From NCBI RefSeq assembly GCF_003337715.1, contig NZ_QPIX01000011.1, positions 87,476-151,475 of the forward strand: a stretch of 64,000 nt of DNA. Direction: 5' to 3'. The notes beneath the pieces are model-generated. The model was not told the origin of the DNA. It did not search any database and saw nothing but the letters and a program-made list of their open reading frames with translations. Each line of letters starts with the position of its first letter. Position 1 is the stretch's first letter. Positions 45,764 to 54,959 of this stretch are shown piece after piece. The DNA is from Ciceribacter lividus. GTDB lineage: Bacteria; Pseudomonadota; Alphaproteobacteria; Rhizobiales; Rhizobiaceae. The translations under genes were made by a program, and so were the position numbers.

Positions 45764-46717
45764 TCAGGCGCCGGTATCTTCGCCGACGTCGCTGACATGC
45801 GAGTCGCCGCCGATGATGCTGCTGTCGATCGTGTTGCCGAGCAGGTTCGCACCCTGGACGAACTCGAAGTGGAAGCCCGAGTTGGCGAGGATCGCCGAGG
45901 CGTCCGCCGTGCTGTTGCCGGCAACGTCGTCGCCTGCCTTGAGATCCCAGCACTTGCCGTCGAGTTCCACGCCCTCCGCACTGTCGGCGATGCCGCCGTT
46001 GGAGGAGAGCTGGTTCATGGCACCGCCATTGTCCATCCGAACGTTCCAGGCGCTGTCCTGGTCGGCCAGGTGGTTCGCCTGTACTGCGCTGAAGCCGGCG
46101 TCGTTGCCTTGGCCGTTCAGCGAGTCGTTGAGGATGTTGTCGACGTTGAGGGTGAACGAGAAGTCGTCACCGAGGTTGAAGGTCAGGTCGCCGCCCGCGA
46201 TGCCGAGATTGCCGTTGTCCTTGACGTCGTCCAGGACGGCAAAGTCGGTGTCGGTGCTGTTGTAGCTGTCGGTGGCCGTTTCCGTGACGGTCTTGATGTC
46301 GGTATCGGTCACCGTCTTGATGTCGGTGTCCGTTTCGGTGTTGGAGTAGGACTTGCTGTCATAGCTCCAGTCGTAGTCCGTCTTGATGTCGGTGTCGGTC
46401 ACCGTCTTGGTGTCGTTGTCCGAGATCATCTTGATGTCGGTGTCGGTCTCGGTGTTGGAGTAGGACTTGCTGTCGTAGCTCCAGTCGTACTCGTTGTCGC
46501 GATTGTCGCCGTTGTTCGCCGCAATATCGACCTTCGCATCGACATCGACGTCAGTCGAGTTGTCGGTGTTGTTGCGGTTGTCGCCATTGGCGACGCCGCC
46601 GACATAGCCGGTGGAGCCGTCATCGACTTCCGTGGAGTTGATGGCGCTGTTGGCAAAGCCGTCGGCCAATGCGCCAACATTGTTTTCGGTATCGGAACCC
46701 TTCGGGTCGTAAGACAT
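45764..46717 (-). CDS. Asp/Asn-rich repetitive protein, probable second type I cargo
   Basis: 317 residues beginning MSYDPKGSDTENNVGALADG. It has extreme acidic and Asn/Thr bias, few Cys, no signal peptide and no membrane helix. A 20-residue unit starting YDWSYDSKSYSN occurs twice 38 residues apart (residues 77-96 and 115-134), followed by TDTDIKTVTD-type short repeats; the DNA of the two units (46430-46489 and 46316-46375) is almost identical. The C-terminal half is beta-prone (LTFNLGDDFSFTLNVDNILN). First gene of the minus-strand series feeding into the exporter genes. Calcium-binding or adhesin-like function is possible but not shown. Confidence 0.68.
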   Translation of the reverse strand: MSYDPKGSDTENNVGALADGFANSAINSTEVDDGSTGYVGGVANGDNRNNTDNSTDVDVDAKVDIAANNGDNRDNEYDWSYDSKSYSNTETDTDIKMISDNDTKTVTDTDIKTDYDWSYDSKSYSNTETDTDIKTVTDTDIKTVTETATDSYNSTDTDFAVLDDVKDNGNLGIAGGDLTFNLGDDFSFTLNVDNILNDSLNGQGNDAGFSAVQANHLADQDSAWNVRMDNGGAMNQLSSNGGIADSAEGVELDGKCWDLKAGDDVAGNSTADASAILANSGFHFEFVQGANLLGNTIDSSIIGGDSHVSDVGEDTGA

Positions 46718-47405
46718 TTCTAACTCTCCCAAAAAAGAGGAGCAGCCTCGAAATCCCTCTCATCTCGACTGGGATCTTTTCTCGCCTGCTCCATGCTGTT
46801 GAAATCCACAGATGTACGCTTCACGTGTTCATCTGCTCCGTCACAAGTCATGCAAGTCATTCGAGAATAGAAACCTCGAAAGAGGCAATATTCTCCATTT
46901 CCGGAAGCGAATAGTCGCTTCCGGATCAGTCGCTCTTTCTTTCGTGCAATTCGCATGAGACCTGCGAAACCGAGTGGATCGTCATTCCAGATCCCGCCGA
47001 GCCTCAGTGCGGAACAGAACTGAACATCAAAAGCGGCGACGTTCCTAGCCGCGAAATGGGATTAGTCCCCGCTGTCCGGCGGCGATGCGACCAACCCCTC
47101 TTCTCTTACCGACCGCAAAAGATCCGCAAAAACAGGAGGAAGGGAAGGATCACCCGACAAGAGTGCATTGCGTCAATTATGGAAAATTGGCGGTTGAGTA
47201 GAATAATTGCAGTATATCGATGCATTGCCTTCACACGAAAGTGCGATTTCTTTTCGCAACCCTAACCCGAACTGGTTATTTTCTTTCGCGCCACAAAGAG
47301 CTAACATATTTGGCACAATATCATCCGTCAGATGAGGACCTGGGGCAATCGCGGGCTCTCCCGGGAATATCACTGTATTGCGTCGAAAACGGACGGGAGC
47401 CTTGT
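46718..47405. promoter_or_regulatory. Long divergent control region between T1SS genes and LuxR-type regulator
   Basis: 688 bp with no gene I support, AT-richer than the flanks, especially 47160-47320. A 10-bp perfect inverted repeat with an ATAG loop lies at 46901-46924. An open frame runs into the regulator from 47220, but codons before 47406 look non-native. The length suggests several regulatory inputs. Confidence 0.5.
46901..46924. promoter_or_regulatory. Perfect 10-bp inverted repeat upstream of the T1SS genes
   Basis: CCGGAAGCGA-ATAG-TCGCTTCCGG, about 185 bp before the start of the first repeat-protein gene. It could be an operator (for example for the LuxR-type regulator) or a leader hairpin; no T run follows on either strand. 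Confidence 0.5.
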
Positions 47406-48173
47406 ATGTTAATGACCGAATCTGCCCTACACGATGCTGCACGCCGAACACAGCGCAGCTCCCCGCCCAATCTGTTCGTCATGGTGGCCAAGCAGGATCT
47501 CCTGTCAGAATGCCTCGCCGAGGTTCTGTCGAAACATTTTCCCGAGACGGAGATCACCGTCTATCGCAGCGCCGGCGAGATCACGCGCAAGGAATGGGAG
47601 ACTGTCAGGCTGCTTCTCCTCTACGACCTCGCCGAGACCGATATTCACGAGATCGTCGAGGACGCCTGCAAGGAAGCGCCCGAGGTTTCGATCGCGATTG
47701 TGCTCGACGGAGGCAATGTCCATGACGAATACCTGAAGCACCTCGTCGCAACCGGTGCGATCGACGGCATCCTGCCGCTCAGCCTTCGGCTCGACGTCTT
47801 CCTCGCGGCCATCGACCTGCTGGCGAAGGGCGGCGAACATTTCCCGGCGGCCCTGCTGCAACGGCTCCACGACGTCGGACCACCTCTTGTCGGGACGGCC
47901 CGGACGGGCAGCCTCATCGAGAGCGTTGGGCAGGTGACCGTTCATGATCACCGGATTTCCGTGCTGACGACGCGCGAGGTGCAGATCCTCAATCTCATCT
48001 GCCAGGGGACGCAGAACAAGACGATCGCCGACCTGCTTCACCTCTCCGAGAACACGGTGAAGGCGCATATCCGCAGCATCTACAAGAAGATGAAGGTCAA
48101 GAACCGTACCGAAGCCGCCTCCCGCTTCTTTTCCGACGAACGCGCAGACCCCGTCGGCAAGGACTACAACTAA
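47406..48173 (+). CDS. LuxR-type regulator with degenerate receiver
   Basis: 255 residues. The first 140 residues resemble a receiver fold (LFVMVAKQDLLSECLAEVLS, LLLLYDLAETDIHEI), but the classic D-D-K pocket is not evident, so phosphorylation control is doubtful. The C-terminal LuxR/FixJ helix-turn-helix is clear: LTTREVQILNLICQGTQNKT and LSENTVKAHIRSIYKKMKVK. Start ATG at 47406 follows CGGGAG. Divergent from the secretion genes and the obvious candidate regulator of them. Confidence 0.82.
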   Translation: MLMTESALHDAARRTQRSSPPNLFVMVAKQDLLSECLAEVLSKHFPETEITVYRSAGEITRKEWETVRLLLLYDLAETDIHEIVEDACKEAPEVSIAIVLDGGNVHDEYLKHLVATGAIDGILPLSLRLDVFLAAIDLLAKGGEHFPAALLQRLHDVGPPLVGTARTGSLIESVGQVTVHDHRISVLTTREVQILNLICQGTQNKTIADLLHLSENTVKAHIRSIYKKMKVKNRTEAASRFFSDERADPVGKDYN

Positions 48174-48516
48174 CGGGCCACGTAGCGTTCTTCTCCGACA
48201 TGCAGGATGCACAGTTCTCCCAGCTCAGGGGCGCTCGCCCGGCGTTTGATCTCGCTCGTCCGGTCGACTGCTGACGGTTCTTCAGAGAGCGTGTTTGCGC
48301 CCCCACCTCGCACGAAGGGGTGGGAGGGATGGAGCTCCCCTCCCCCGATCGTGTGACGGAATGCCGTCGTCGAGCCTGCCGTCGCACACCCGACCGGACG
48401 GCGGCACGCCTCGCACCTCCGCCGTCAAGCCATTCATAACTAAAATGAATCGGTCGACCCGGACCGATTCAACAAAGTCGTTGGACGTCGCGAATCGATT
48501 TCGCGACAGTCCTGCC
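48174..48516. other. Intergenic region without recognised features
   Basis: 343 bp between the LuxR-type regulator and the WGR gene. I see GC-rich stretches with a weak inverted repeat near 48298-48350 but no gene, RNA or clear terminator. Confidence 0.4.
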
Positions 48517-48789
48517 ATGACCGATCATCACATCTGCTCCACCGAATTGCGCCGCGTCGATCCTGAACGCAACATGGCCCGCTTCTACCTGCTCGCGATC
48601 CAGCCGACCCTCTTCGGCGGCGTCTCCCTCATCCGCAACTGGGGCCGGATCGGCACGAGCGGCCAGGTCAAGGTCGAGACCTATGACCGGCCGGACGACG
48701 CTCACCGCGCCTATCGACGCCTCGAGCGCGTCAAACGCCGCCGTGGCTATGTCGACCCGCATCAGGTGGGGTGTGGGTTAGCGGTTTAG
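48517..48789 (+). CDS. WGR-domain protein
   Basis: 90 residues, nearly all one WGR domain: ARFYLLAIQPTLFGGVSLIR, then the name-giving NWGRIGTSGQVKVETYD and a C-terminal helix AHRAYRRLERVKRRRGY. WGR domains bind nucleic acid in PARPs and in bacterial regulators; stand-alone short versions are common in rhizobia with unknown role. Start ATG chosen to give the family N-terminus; longer in-frame sequence upstream is unlike protein. Confidence 0.85.
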   Translation: MTDHHICSTELRRVDPERNMARFYLLAIQPTLFGGVSLIRNWGRIGTSGQVKVETYDRPDDAHRAYRRLERVKRRRGYVDPHQVGCGLAV

Positions 48790-48837
48790 GAGGGAAGACC
48801 GACAAGACCAGCGCGGGCTTCGGATTCAATTGGCCCC

Positions 48838-49074
48838 TCAGAACCGTCGATATCGATCCAGAGGCAGGCCGTTTTGACTGGCCCATGCGTTCGAGCTGGC
48901 AAGCGCGTCAGCGTTTTCACGCCGCCACCGTTCGGCCGTCGCCGTCGCGACCGCCCGCGGCGGCGCGGCCTCCGCAGTCTCGGAGAGGGTCACGTGACGT
49001 GATCTCGCCTCATTGGGCGGGGCTTGGTTCAGCAAGGAACTGGGCGGCCTCTGGGGTGCGGATCTCTTCGGCAT
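48838..49074 (-). CDS. Orphan CcdA-like antitoxin (possibly decayed)
   Basis: 78 residues, typical CcdA length. The C-terminal TAERWRRENADALASSNAWA and NGLPLDRYRRF match alphaproteobacterial CcdA antitoxins, and the N-terminus MPKRSAPQRP fits too. The middle (SLLNQAPPNEARSRHVTLSE) is recognisable but carries unusual Pro and Arg substitutions in the ribbon-helix-helix core. No ccdB follows: the bases after the stop do not encode an MARFDVYRN-type start and the next gene is on the other strand. Either a solitary antitoxin or a fading remnant. Confidence 0.7.
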   Translation of the reverse strand: MPKRSAPQRPPSSLLNQAPPNEARSRHVTLSETAEAAPPRAVATATAERWRRENADALASSNAWASQNGLPLDRYRRF

Positions 49075-49211
49075 TCACTCACCTCGTCTCGGCATCCACG
49101 ATGCATGCGCACTCCCTCTCGAGCAAGCACGACTCGTCAGGGTTTGAAGGCCTGTCGTCTTCTTCTCGTCGCGACATTGACTAATTCATTCGTTTGATTT
49201 AATTTTGTTTC

Positions 49212-49913
49212 ATGAAGAAGACAAAGCCCTCCCCCCGAGACAAACGTCCCGAGCGCGGGGACGCGACGCGCGACCGGCTGCTGGCGGCGGCGATCGACGT
49301 CTTCGGCCGTTACGGCTTCGATGCGACGACCACGCGTGCGCTCGCAGACGCTGCCGGCGTCAACCTGCAGGCGATCGGCTACCATTTCGGCGGCAAGGAA
49401 GGCCTCTATCTCGCCGCCGCAGACCACATCGCGCAATCCGTCGCGATCCATGTCGGAACAGTCCGCGAGAGCCTCGAGGTCCGCCTCGCGGCGGCCGACG
49501 GTTCCGGCGCTCTTCCCTCGGAAGAAGAGACGCGGGCCATGCTCGCCGACATCCTCGCCGCGATGGCGAGGCTCTTCACCAGCCGCGAATCGGAGGTGTG
49601 GGTGCGCTTCATGGTGCGTGAGCAGATGGCTCCGACGGAGGCCTTCGAGCGGGTCTATACGAACGCGATGAGGCCCATCCTCCAGGTGGTCGGCAAGCTG
49701 GTCGCGCGCCTGCTCGGTGAGGACGCGGCATCCGAACACGTGCGGCTCAGAGCCCTGTCGCTCGTCGGCGGGCTGATCATCTTCCGTGTCGGACAGGGAG
49801 CGGTGCAGGCTCACCTCGGTTGGAAGGATTTCGGAACACGCGAGACTGAAGCCGTCCAGGCTCTGGCCCGGGAATTGGCCGCCAGCATCGTTCGGGAAAG
49901 GGCAAGGCCATGA
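49212..49913 (+). CDS. TetR-family regulator, CecR-like (DUF1956)
   Basis: 233 residues. N-terminal helix-turn-helix: [20 protein letters not shown] and [20 protein letters not shown]. The C-terminal domain is of the CecR/YbiH type ([23 protein letters not shown]). It overlaps the adaptor gene by 4 bp and heads the efflux operon, as cecR does in the enterobacterial cecR-ybhGFSR locus, so it probably represses its own operon. An AT-rich promoter stretch precedes it (49170-49211). Confidence 0.88.
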   Translation: MKKTKPSPRDKRPERGDATRDRLLAAAIDVFGRYGFDATTTRALADAAGVNLQAIGYHFGGKEGLYLAAADHIAQSVAIHVGTVRESLEVRLAAADGSGALPSEEETRAMLADILAAMARLFTSRESEVWVRFMVREQMAPTEAFERVYTNAMRPILQVVGKLVARLLGEDAASEHVRLRALSLVGGLIIFRVGQGAVQAHLGWKDFGTRETEAVQALARELAASIVRERARP

Positions 49914-50926
49914 ATAAGACCCTCGTCATCCCCGCCTTGGCACTCGTCATCGCCGCAGGTCTCGCCGCCACCTTCTGGACGGACCTGCCAGCGGGGCTCG
50001 ACTGGTCGGGCACAGAGGCCGGCGAGCTGACGCTTTACGGCAATGTCGACATCCGCCAGGTGCAACTCGGCTTCCGCGTCAGTGGCCGCATTGCCGCGAT
50101 GAAGGTGGAGGAAGGCGACGCCGTCCATCGCGGCCAGACGCTCGCGAGCCTCGACGCCGGCCCCTACGAGGATTCCGTGCGCGCTGCCGAGGCACAGGTG
50201 GCGGGGCTGAAGGCCACGCTCGACAAGCTGGTCGCCGGCCCGCGGCCCGCCGAGATCGATCAGGCCCGTGCGGTGCACGAGGAACGAACCGCCGAACTGC
50301 AGCTCGCTCAGCAGGCCTTCGATCGCGCCCGCCAATTGCGGCCGTCGGACGCGATTTCGCAGGCCGACCTCGATCAGGCGGCGGCAAACCGTGCCGCAGC
50401 GACGGCGCGTCTCGCCTCCGCGCGGGAATCGCTGCGTCTCCTCGAAGAGGGGTCGCGTGCTGAGGACATCGCCGTCGCCCGAGCAAACCTTGAAGCCGCC
50501 GAGGCGAGCCTTGCCGGCGCCCGCACCGCGCTTGCCGATACCGAGCTCGAGGCTCCGGCGGATGCGATCGTGCTCTCCCGTGTCCGGGAGCCGGGATCGA
50601 TCATCTCGCCGAGCGACACCGTCTACGTGCTTTCACTCGCCGAGCCGGTCTGGGTCCGGACCTACATCGCCGAACCGATGCTCGGGCTGATCCGTCCGGG
50701 AATGCAGGTCGAGGTCCATTCCGACAGCGCACCGGAAAGACCTTATGCCGGCCGCATCGGCTTCATCTCGCCGGTGGCCGAATTCACGCCGAAATCGGTC
50801 GAGACGCCGGAACTCAGGACCGACCTCGTCTACCGGCTCCGGGTGATCATCGACGACGCCGACGCCGGTCTGCGCCAGGGCATGCCGGTCACCGTCCGCA
50901 TCCCCGCGGCCGAGCGGGCGGAGTGA
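49910..50926 (+). CDS. HlyD-family membrane fusion protein (YbhG-like)
   Basis: 338 residues. N-terminal signal anchor ([20 protein letters not shown]), lipoyl half-motif [27 protein letters not shown], a coiled-coil hairpin about 85-200 rich in Ala, Glu and Arg, the second half-motif [24 protein letters not shown], and a barrel domain. Bridges the ABC transporter encoded downstream to an outer-membrane channel. Start overlaps the regulator stop. Confidence 0.88.
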   Translation: MNKTLVIPALALVIAAGLAATFWTDLPAGLDWSGTEAGELTLYGNVDIRQVQLGFRVSGRIAAMKVEEGDAVHRGQTLASLDAGPYEDSVRAAEAQVAGLKATLDKLVAGPRPAEIDQARAVHEERTAELQLAQQAFDRARQLRPSDAISQADLDQAAANRAAATARLASARESLRLLEEGSRAEDIAVARANLEAAEASLAGARTALADTELEAPADAIVLSRVREPGSIISPSDTVYVLSLAEPVWVRTYIAEPMLGLIRPGMQVEVHSDSAPERPYAGRIGFISPVAEFTPKSVETPELRTDLVYRLRVIIDDADAGLRQGMPVTVRIPAAERAE

Positions 50927-50930
50927 GACG

Positions 50931-52655
50931 ATGGGTGAGACGCTCGCCCGCTTCGAGAACGTCACCCGAGGATTCGGCAAGGGGCCGCCCGCACTTGACG
51001 GCGTGAGCGGCGAGATCGGCGGCGGCGAGATCACCGGCCTCGTCGGCCCGGACGGCGCAGGCAAGACCACACTGATCCGGCTGATGACCGGCCTGATGCT
51101 GCCGGATACCGGCCGCGTCGAGGTGCTCGGCGTCGATACCGCCCGCTCGCCCCAGCGTATCCAAGACCTGATCGGCTACATGCCGCAGCGTTTCGGGCTC
51201 TACGAGGATCTTTCCGTTCAGGAGAACCTCGACCTCTATGCCGATCTCCGCGGCCTGCCGCGAGACGAGCGGTCGTCCGCCTTCAACGAGCTGCTCACCT
51301 TCACCGACCTCAAGCGCTTCACCGGGCGGCTCGCCGGCAAGCTCTCGGGCGGCATGAAGCAGAAGCTCGGGCTCGCCTGCGCGCTGCTCAAAAAGCCGCG
51401 CCTCCTGCTCCTCGATGAGCCGGGTGTCGGCGTCGACCCGATCTCGCGGCGCGAACTGTGGACGATGGTCGAAGACCTGACGAAGGAGGGGATCGGTGTC
51501 GTCTGGTCGACGGCCTATCTCGATGAGGCGGAAGCCTGCGACCGCGTCCTCCTCTTGAACGGTGGCAAGCTGCTCTTCAGCGGCCCCCCTTCCGAACTCA
51601 CCGGCCGCGTCGCCGGACGTGTCTACAAGCTTCTCGACGTCGACGGGCGCCGCCGTCAGGTGCTGACCCGCGTCCTGCAACGGCCCGGCACGGTGGACGG
51701 TGTCATCCAGGGCGAGGCGATCCGTCTGGTGCTCGCGAGTGACGTGCCGCCCGCGGTGGACGGGATCGCCGGGGCCGGCGCCCGCCTCAACCCGGCCGAG
51801 CCGCGTTTCGAGGACGCCTTCGTCGACCTTCTCGGCGGTGGACCCGACGGGCGCTCGAGGCTCGCCGAGGCGACGACAGCACTTCCAGCCGCCGACGGCC
51901 GGCCGATCATCGAGGCGCGCGGCCTCACCAAGCGCTTCGGCGATTTCACCGCCGCCGACAACATCAGCTTCAGCATTCCCCGCGGCCAGATCTTCGGTCT
52001 CCTCGGGCCGAACGGCGCCGGCAAGTCGACCACCTTCAAGATGCTCTGCGGCCTCCTCAGGCCGACGAGCGGGGACGGCCGTGTCGCCGGCTTCGACCTC
52101 CGCCGCGACACGGCCGAAGCCCGCAACCGCCTCGGCTACATGGCCCAGAAATTCTCACTCTACGGCGATCTGAGCGTTGCGCAGAACCTCGATTTCTTCG
52201 CCGGCGTCTACGGCCTCGGCAAAGCGCGACGGCGCGAGCGCATTTCGCTGATGACGGAGATCTTCGACTTCGGCAGCCACCTGAAGATGTCGGCGAAGGA
52301 TCTGCCCCTCGGCCTCAAGCAGCGGCTGGCGCTCGCCTGCGCGGCGCTGCACGAACCGCAGGCTCTCTTCCTCGACGAGCCGACCTCCGGCGTCGACCCG
52401 ATCACCCGGCGCGAATTCTGGACCCACATCAACGGCCTCGTCGAAAAGGGCGTCACCGTTCTGGTGACCACTCATTTCATGGAGGAGGCCGAGTATTGCG
52501 ACCGGATCTCGCTCATCTATCGCGGCCGCTCGATTGCACTCGGCTCGCCGGACGAGCTCAAGGCGCGCGTGGCGAGTGCCGACAGTCCCGACCCGACGAT
52601 GGAGGATGCCTTCGTCACGCTGGTGCGCAATTCAGACCTGGAGGACGCGGCGTGA
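50931..52655 (+). CDS. Dual-ATPase ABC transporter subunit (YbhF-like)
   Basis: 574 residues with two nucleotide-binding domains. Domain 1: Walker A GPDGAGKTT, signature LSGGMKQKLGLACAL, Walker B LLLLDEPGVGVD. Domain 2 from about 325: Walker A GPNGAGKST, a divergent signature (LPLGLKQRLALACA in place of LSGG), Walker B ALFLDEPTSGVD, H-loop VTTHFMEEA. The single protein replaces two ATPases for the two ABC-2 permeases that follow. Stop overlaps the next start (GTGA). Confidence 0.9.
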   Translation: MGETLARFENVTRGFGKGPPALDGVSGEIGGGEITGLVGPDGAGKTTLIRLMTGLMLPDTGRVEVLGVDTARSPQRIQDLIGYMPQRFGLYEDLSVQENLDLYADLRGLPRDERSSAFNELLTFTDLKRFTGRLAGKLSGGMKQKLGLACALLKKPRLLLLDEPGVGVDPISRRELWTMVEDLTKEGIGVVWSTAYLDEAEACDRVLLLNGGKLLFSGPPSELTGRVAGRVYKLLDVDGRRRQVLTRVLQRPGTVDGVIQGEAIRLVLASDVPPAVDGIAGAGARLNPAEPRFEDAFVDLLGGGPDGRSRLAEATTALPAADGRPIIEARGLTKRFGDFTAADNISFSIPRGQIFGLLGPNGAGKSTTFKMLCGLLRPTSGDGRVAGFDLRRDTAEARNRLGYMAQKFSLYGDLSVAQNLDFFAGVYGLGKARRRERISLMTEIFDFGSHLKMSAKDLPLGLKQRLALACAALHEPQALFLDEPTSGVDPITRREFWTHINGLVEKGVTVLVTTHFMEEAEYCDRISLIYRGRSIALGSPDELKARVASADSPDPTMEDAFVTLVRNSDLEDAA

Positions 52656-53797
52656 CGGACCGCACCGCCCCGTCTGCCGCCTCCGGCCGGCACCGCCGCT
52701 TCCTCGCGCTGATGCGCAAGGAAACCTACCAGATCGTGCGCGACCCGAGCAGCATCCTGATCGCATTCGTGCTGCCGCTCGTGCTGCTCTTCATCTTCGG
52801 ATACGGCGTGTCGCTCGATGCGACCCGCACCCGTGTCGGTGTGGTCGTCGAGGCCTCGACGCCGCTGGCCGACGACCTCGCGGCGAGTTTCCGCGCGTCG
52901 CGCTATTTCGATGCGGTGATCGGCCGCGACCGCCGCGCCTTCGAGGAGGATCTGGTGCTCGGCAAGGTGCGGGGCATTCTGGTGATCCCGTCGACCTTCG
53001 CGCTGGACGCCGCAAGCGGCAGCAGCCCCCGGATACAGGTGATTGTCGACGGCACCGACCCCAACACCGCGAATTTCGTGCAGAACTATGCCAAAGGCGT
53101 GGTTGCCACCTGGGCGGCGATCCGCTCCGCCGAGACGGTACTCGCACCGCCAGCGATCACCATCGAACAGCGTTTCTGGTTCAACCCGGAGCTCAGCAGC
53201 CGCTATTTCCTCGTGCCCGGCTCGGTGGCGATCGTCATGACGCTGGTCGGCACGCTTCTGACCTCGCTCGTCGTCGCCCGCGAATGGGAGCGCGGGACCA
53301 TGGAGGCGGTGATGGCGACACCGGTCGGCGCGCTGGAACTGCTCGCCGGCAAGGTCGTCCCCTATTTCCTCCTCGGCCTCGTCGCGATGAGCCTCTGCGT
53401 CGCGGTCGCGGTCTTTCTCTTCGGCGTACCGTTCCGTGGTTCGCTCGTGGCGCTCTATGCTCTGTCGGCGAGCTTCCTGGTGCCTGCGCTCGGCCAGGGG
53501 CTTCTCATTTCCGCCGCCACCAAGAACCAGTTCCTCGCCTCCCAGCTCGCCCTGCTTTCCGCCTTCCTGCCGGCCTTCCTGCTGTCGGGGTTCCTGTTCG
53601 AGATCGATTCCATGCCGGCGCCGATCCGCCTCATCACCGCGATCGTACCGGCCCGCTACCTGATCCCCAGTCTGGAGAGCGTCTTTCTCGCCGGCGACAT
53701 CTGGCCGATGTTCCTGCGCTCGATGGCGATCATGCTGTTCATCGGCGCCGTCCTGCTCGCACTTGCCGCCCGCAGCACCCGCAAGAGGATCGCCTGA
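52652..53797 (+). CDS. ABC-2 type permease (YbhS-like)
   Basis: 381 residues from a GTG start overlapping the ATPase stop. An N-terminal helix (SSILIAFVLPLVLLFIFGYG), a periplasmic domain of about 130 residues, then five helices including the ABC-2 signature region VAREWERGTMEAVMATPVGALELLAGK. Forms the membrane channel with the following permease; exports drugs or other small compounds by homology. Confidence 0.88.
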   Translation: MTDRTAPSAASGRHRRFLALMRKETYQIVRDPSSILIAFVLPLVLLFIFGYGVSLDATRTRVGVVVEASTPLADDLAASFRASRYFDAVIGRDRRAFEEDLVLGKVRGILVIPSTFALDAASGSSPRIQVIVDGTDPNTANFVQNYAKGVVATWAAIRSAETVLAPPAITIEQRFWFNPELSSRYFLVPGSVAIVMTLVGTLLTSLVVAREWERGTMEAVMATPVGALELLAGKVVPYFLLGLVAMSLCVAVAVFLFGVPFRGSLVALYALSASFLVPALGQGLLISAATKNQFLASQLALLSAFLPAFLLSGFLFEIDSMPAPIRLITAIVPARYLIPSLESVFLAGDIWPMFLRSMAIMLFIGAVLLALAARSTRKRIA

Positions 53798-53798
53798 C

Positions 53799-54911
53799 AT
53801 GTGGTGGCTCCGCCTCAAGGCCCTGATCGTCAAGGAACTGCTCGCCGTGCTTCGCGAACCGAAGGGCCGGGCGATCGTGATCGGCCCGCCGATCATCCAG
53901 CTCTTCGTCTTTTCCTATGCGGCGACGCTCGAGGTCCGCAATGTCGATGTCCTGGTGCTGAACCGCGATGCCGGGCGTTGGGGATACGAACTCATCCAGC
54001 GCATCGACGGCGCCCCGTCCTTCCGCGAGATCATCCGCGTCGAGACGCCGGCGGAGATCAGGGAAGGCATCGACCGGCAGCAGGCGATCGCGGCGGTGGC
54101 GATCGGCCCGACGTTCTCCCGCGACATCGACGGCGGCAGGCCCGCCGACCTGCAAGTCATCCTCGACGGGCGCCGCTCGAACGCCGCGCAGATCGTCGCC
54201 GGCTATCTCGGTGAGATCGTCGCCGGGCTCTCGGCGGACATCCCGGCCGGAGACCGGCTGAAGACGCGTGCGGTGGAGGTGGTGCCGCGCAACTGGTTCA
54301 ATCCGAACCTCACCTATCAATGGTTCATGGTGCCCAATCTCATCGCGGTGATCGCGATGCTGATGGGGATCGTCGTGACGGCGCTGTCGATTGCCCGCGA
54401 GCGCGAGCTCGGCACCTTCGACCAGTTGATGGTCTCGCCGCTCAGAACCCACGAGATTCTCACCGGCAAGGTCATCCCGCCGATGCTGATCGGCATCTTC
54501 CACACCACGGTCTATGTGCTGGCGGCGGTGTTCTTCTTCCACGTGCCGCTTGAAGGCTCGCTTCTCTATCTCTACGGCGCCGCCTTCTTCTATCTGCTTT
54601 CGGTAGTCGGCATCGGTCTCTTCATCTCGGCAATCTCGATGACGCAGCAGCAGGCGATCCTCGGCGCCTTCCTGTTCATCGTGCCTGCGATCCTGCTTTC
54701 CGGCTTCGCGACCCCGATCGAGAACATGCCGGGCTGGCTGCAGCCGGTAACGGCCTTGAACCCCGTCCGCTATTTCCTCGTCGTGGTCCGCGGTGTCTTC
54801 CTGAAGGATCTCCCCTTCCGCGAGGTCGTCCGCAACACCGTGCCCCTCCTCGCGATCGCCTGCGTGACGCTCACCGCCGCCGCCTGGCTCTTCCGGAGAC
54901 GGCTGGAGTAG
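53799..54911 (+). CDS. ABC-2 type permease (YbhR-like)
   Basis: 370 residues, starting MWWLRLKALIVKELLAVLRE 1 bp after the previous stop. Same layout as its partner: first helix, periplasmic domain with the PTFSRDIDGGRPADLQVILDG segment, then helices including RERELGTFDQLMVSPLRTHEI. Last gene of the efflux operon. A short, unremarkable 48-bp gap separates it from a convergent gene. Confidence 0.88.
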   Translation: MWWLRLKALIVKELLAVLREPKGRAIVIGPPIIQLFVFSYAATLEVRNVDVLVLNRDAGRWGYELIQRIDGAPSFREIIRVETPAEIREGIDRQQAIAAVAIGPTFSRDIDGGRPADLQVILDGRRSNAAQIVAGYLGEIVAGLSADIPAGDRLKTRAVEVVPRNWFNPNLTYQWFMVPNLIAVIAMLMGIVVTALSIARERELGTFDQLMVSPLRTHEILTGKVIPPMLIGIFHTTVYVLAAVFFFHVPLEGSLLYLYGAAFFYLLSVVGIGLFISAISMTQQQAILGAFLFIVPAILLSGFATPIENMPGWLQPVTALNPVRYFLVVVRGVFLKDLPFREVVRNTVPLLAIACVTLTAAAWLFRRRLE

Positions 54912-54959
54912 ATAATTGCCACTCTTGCGGGCGCTTCACGTGAGGACGATATTAGAAGC

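Noticed and set aside
40335..46265. Two very long open frames on the plus strand (40335-43211 and 43407-46265) across the secretion genes
   Set aside because: They are antisense shadows of the adaptor, exporter and repeat-protein genes in high-GC DNA; their translations show no domains and the minus-strand genes have clear motifs.
47220..47405. N-terminal extension of the LuxR-type regulator
   Set aside because: Codons before 47406 are AT-rich and unlike the rest of the protein, and the ATG at 47406 has a Shine-Dalgarno.
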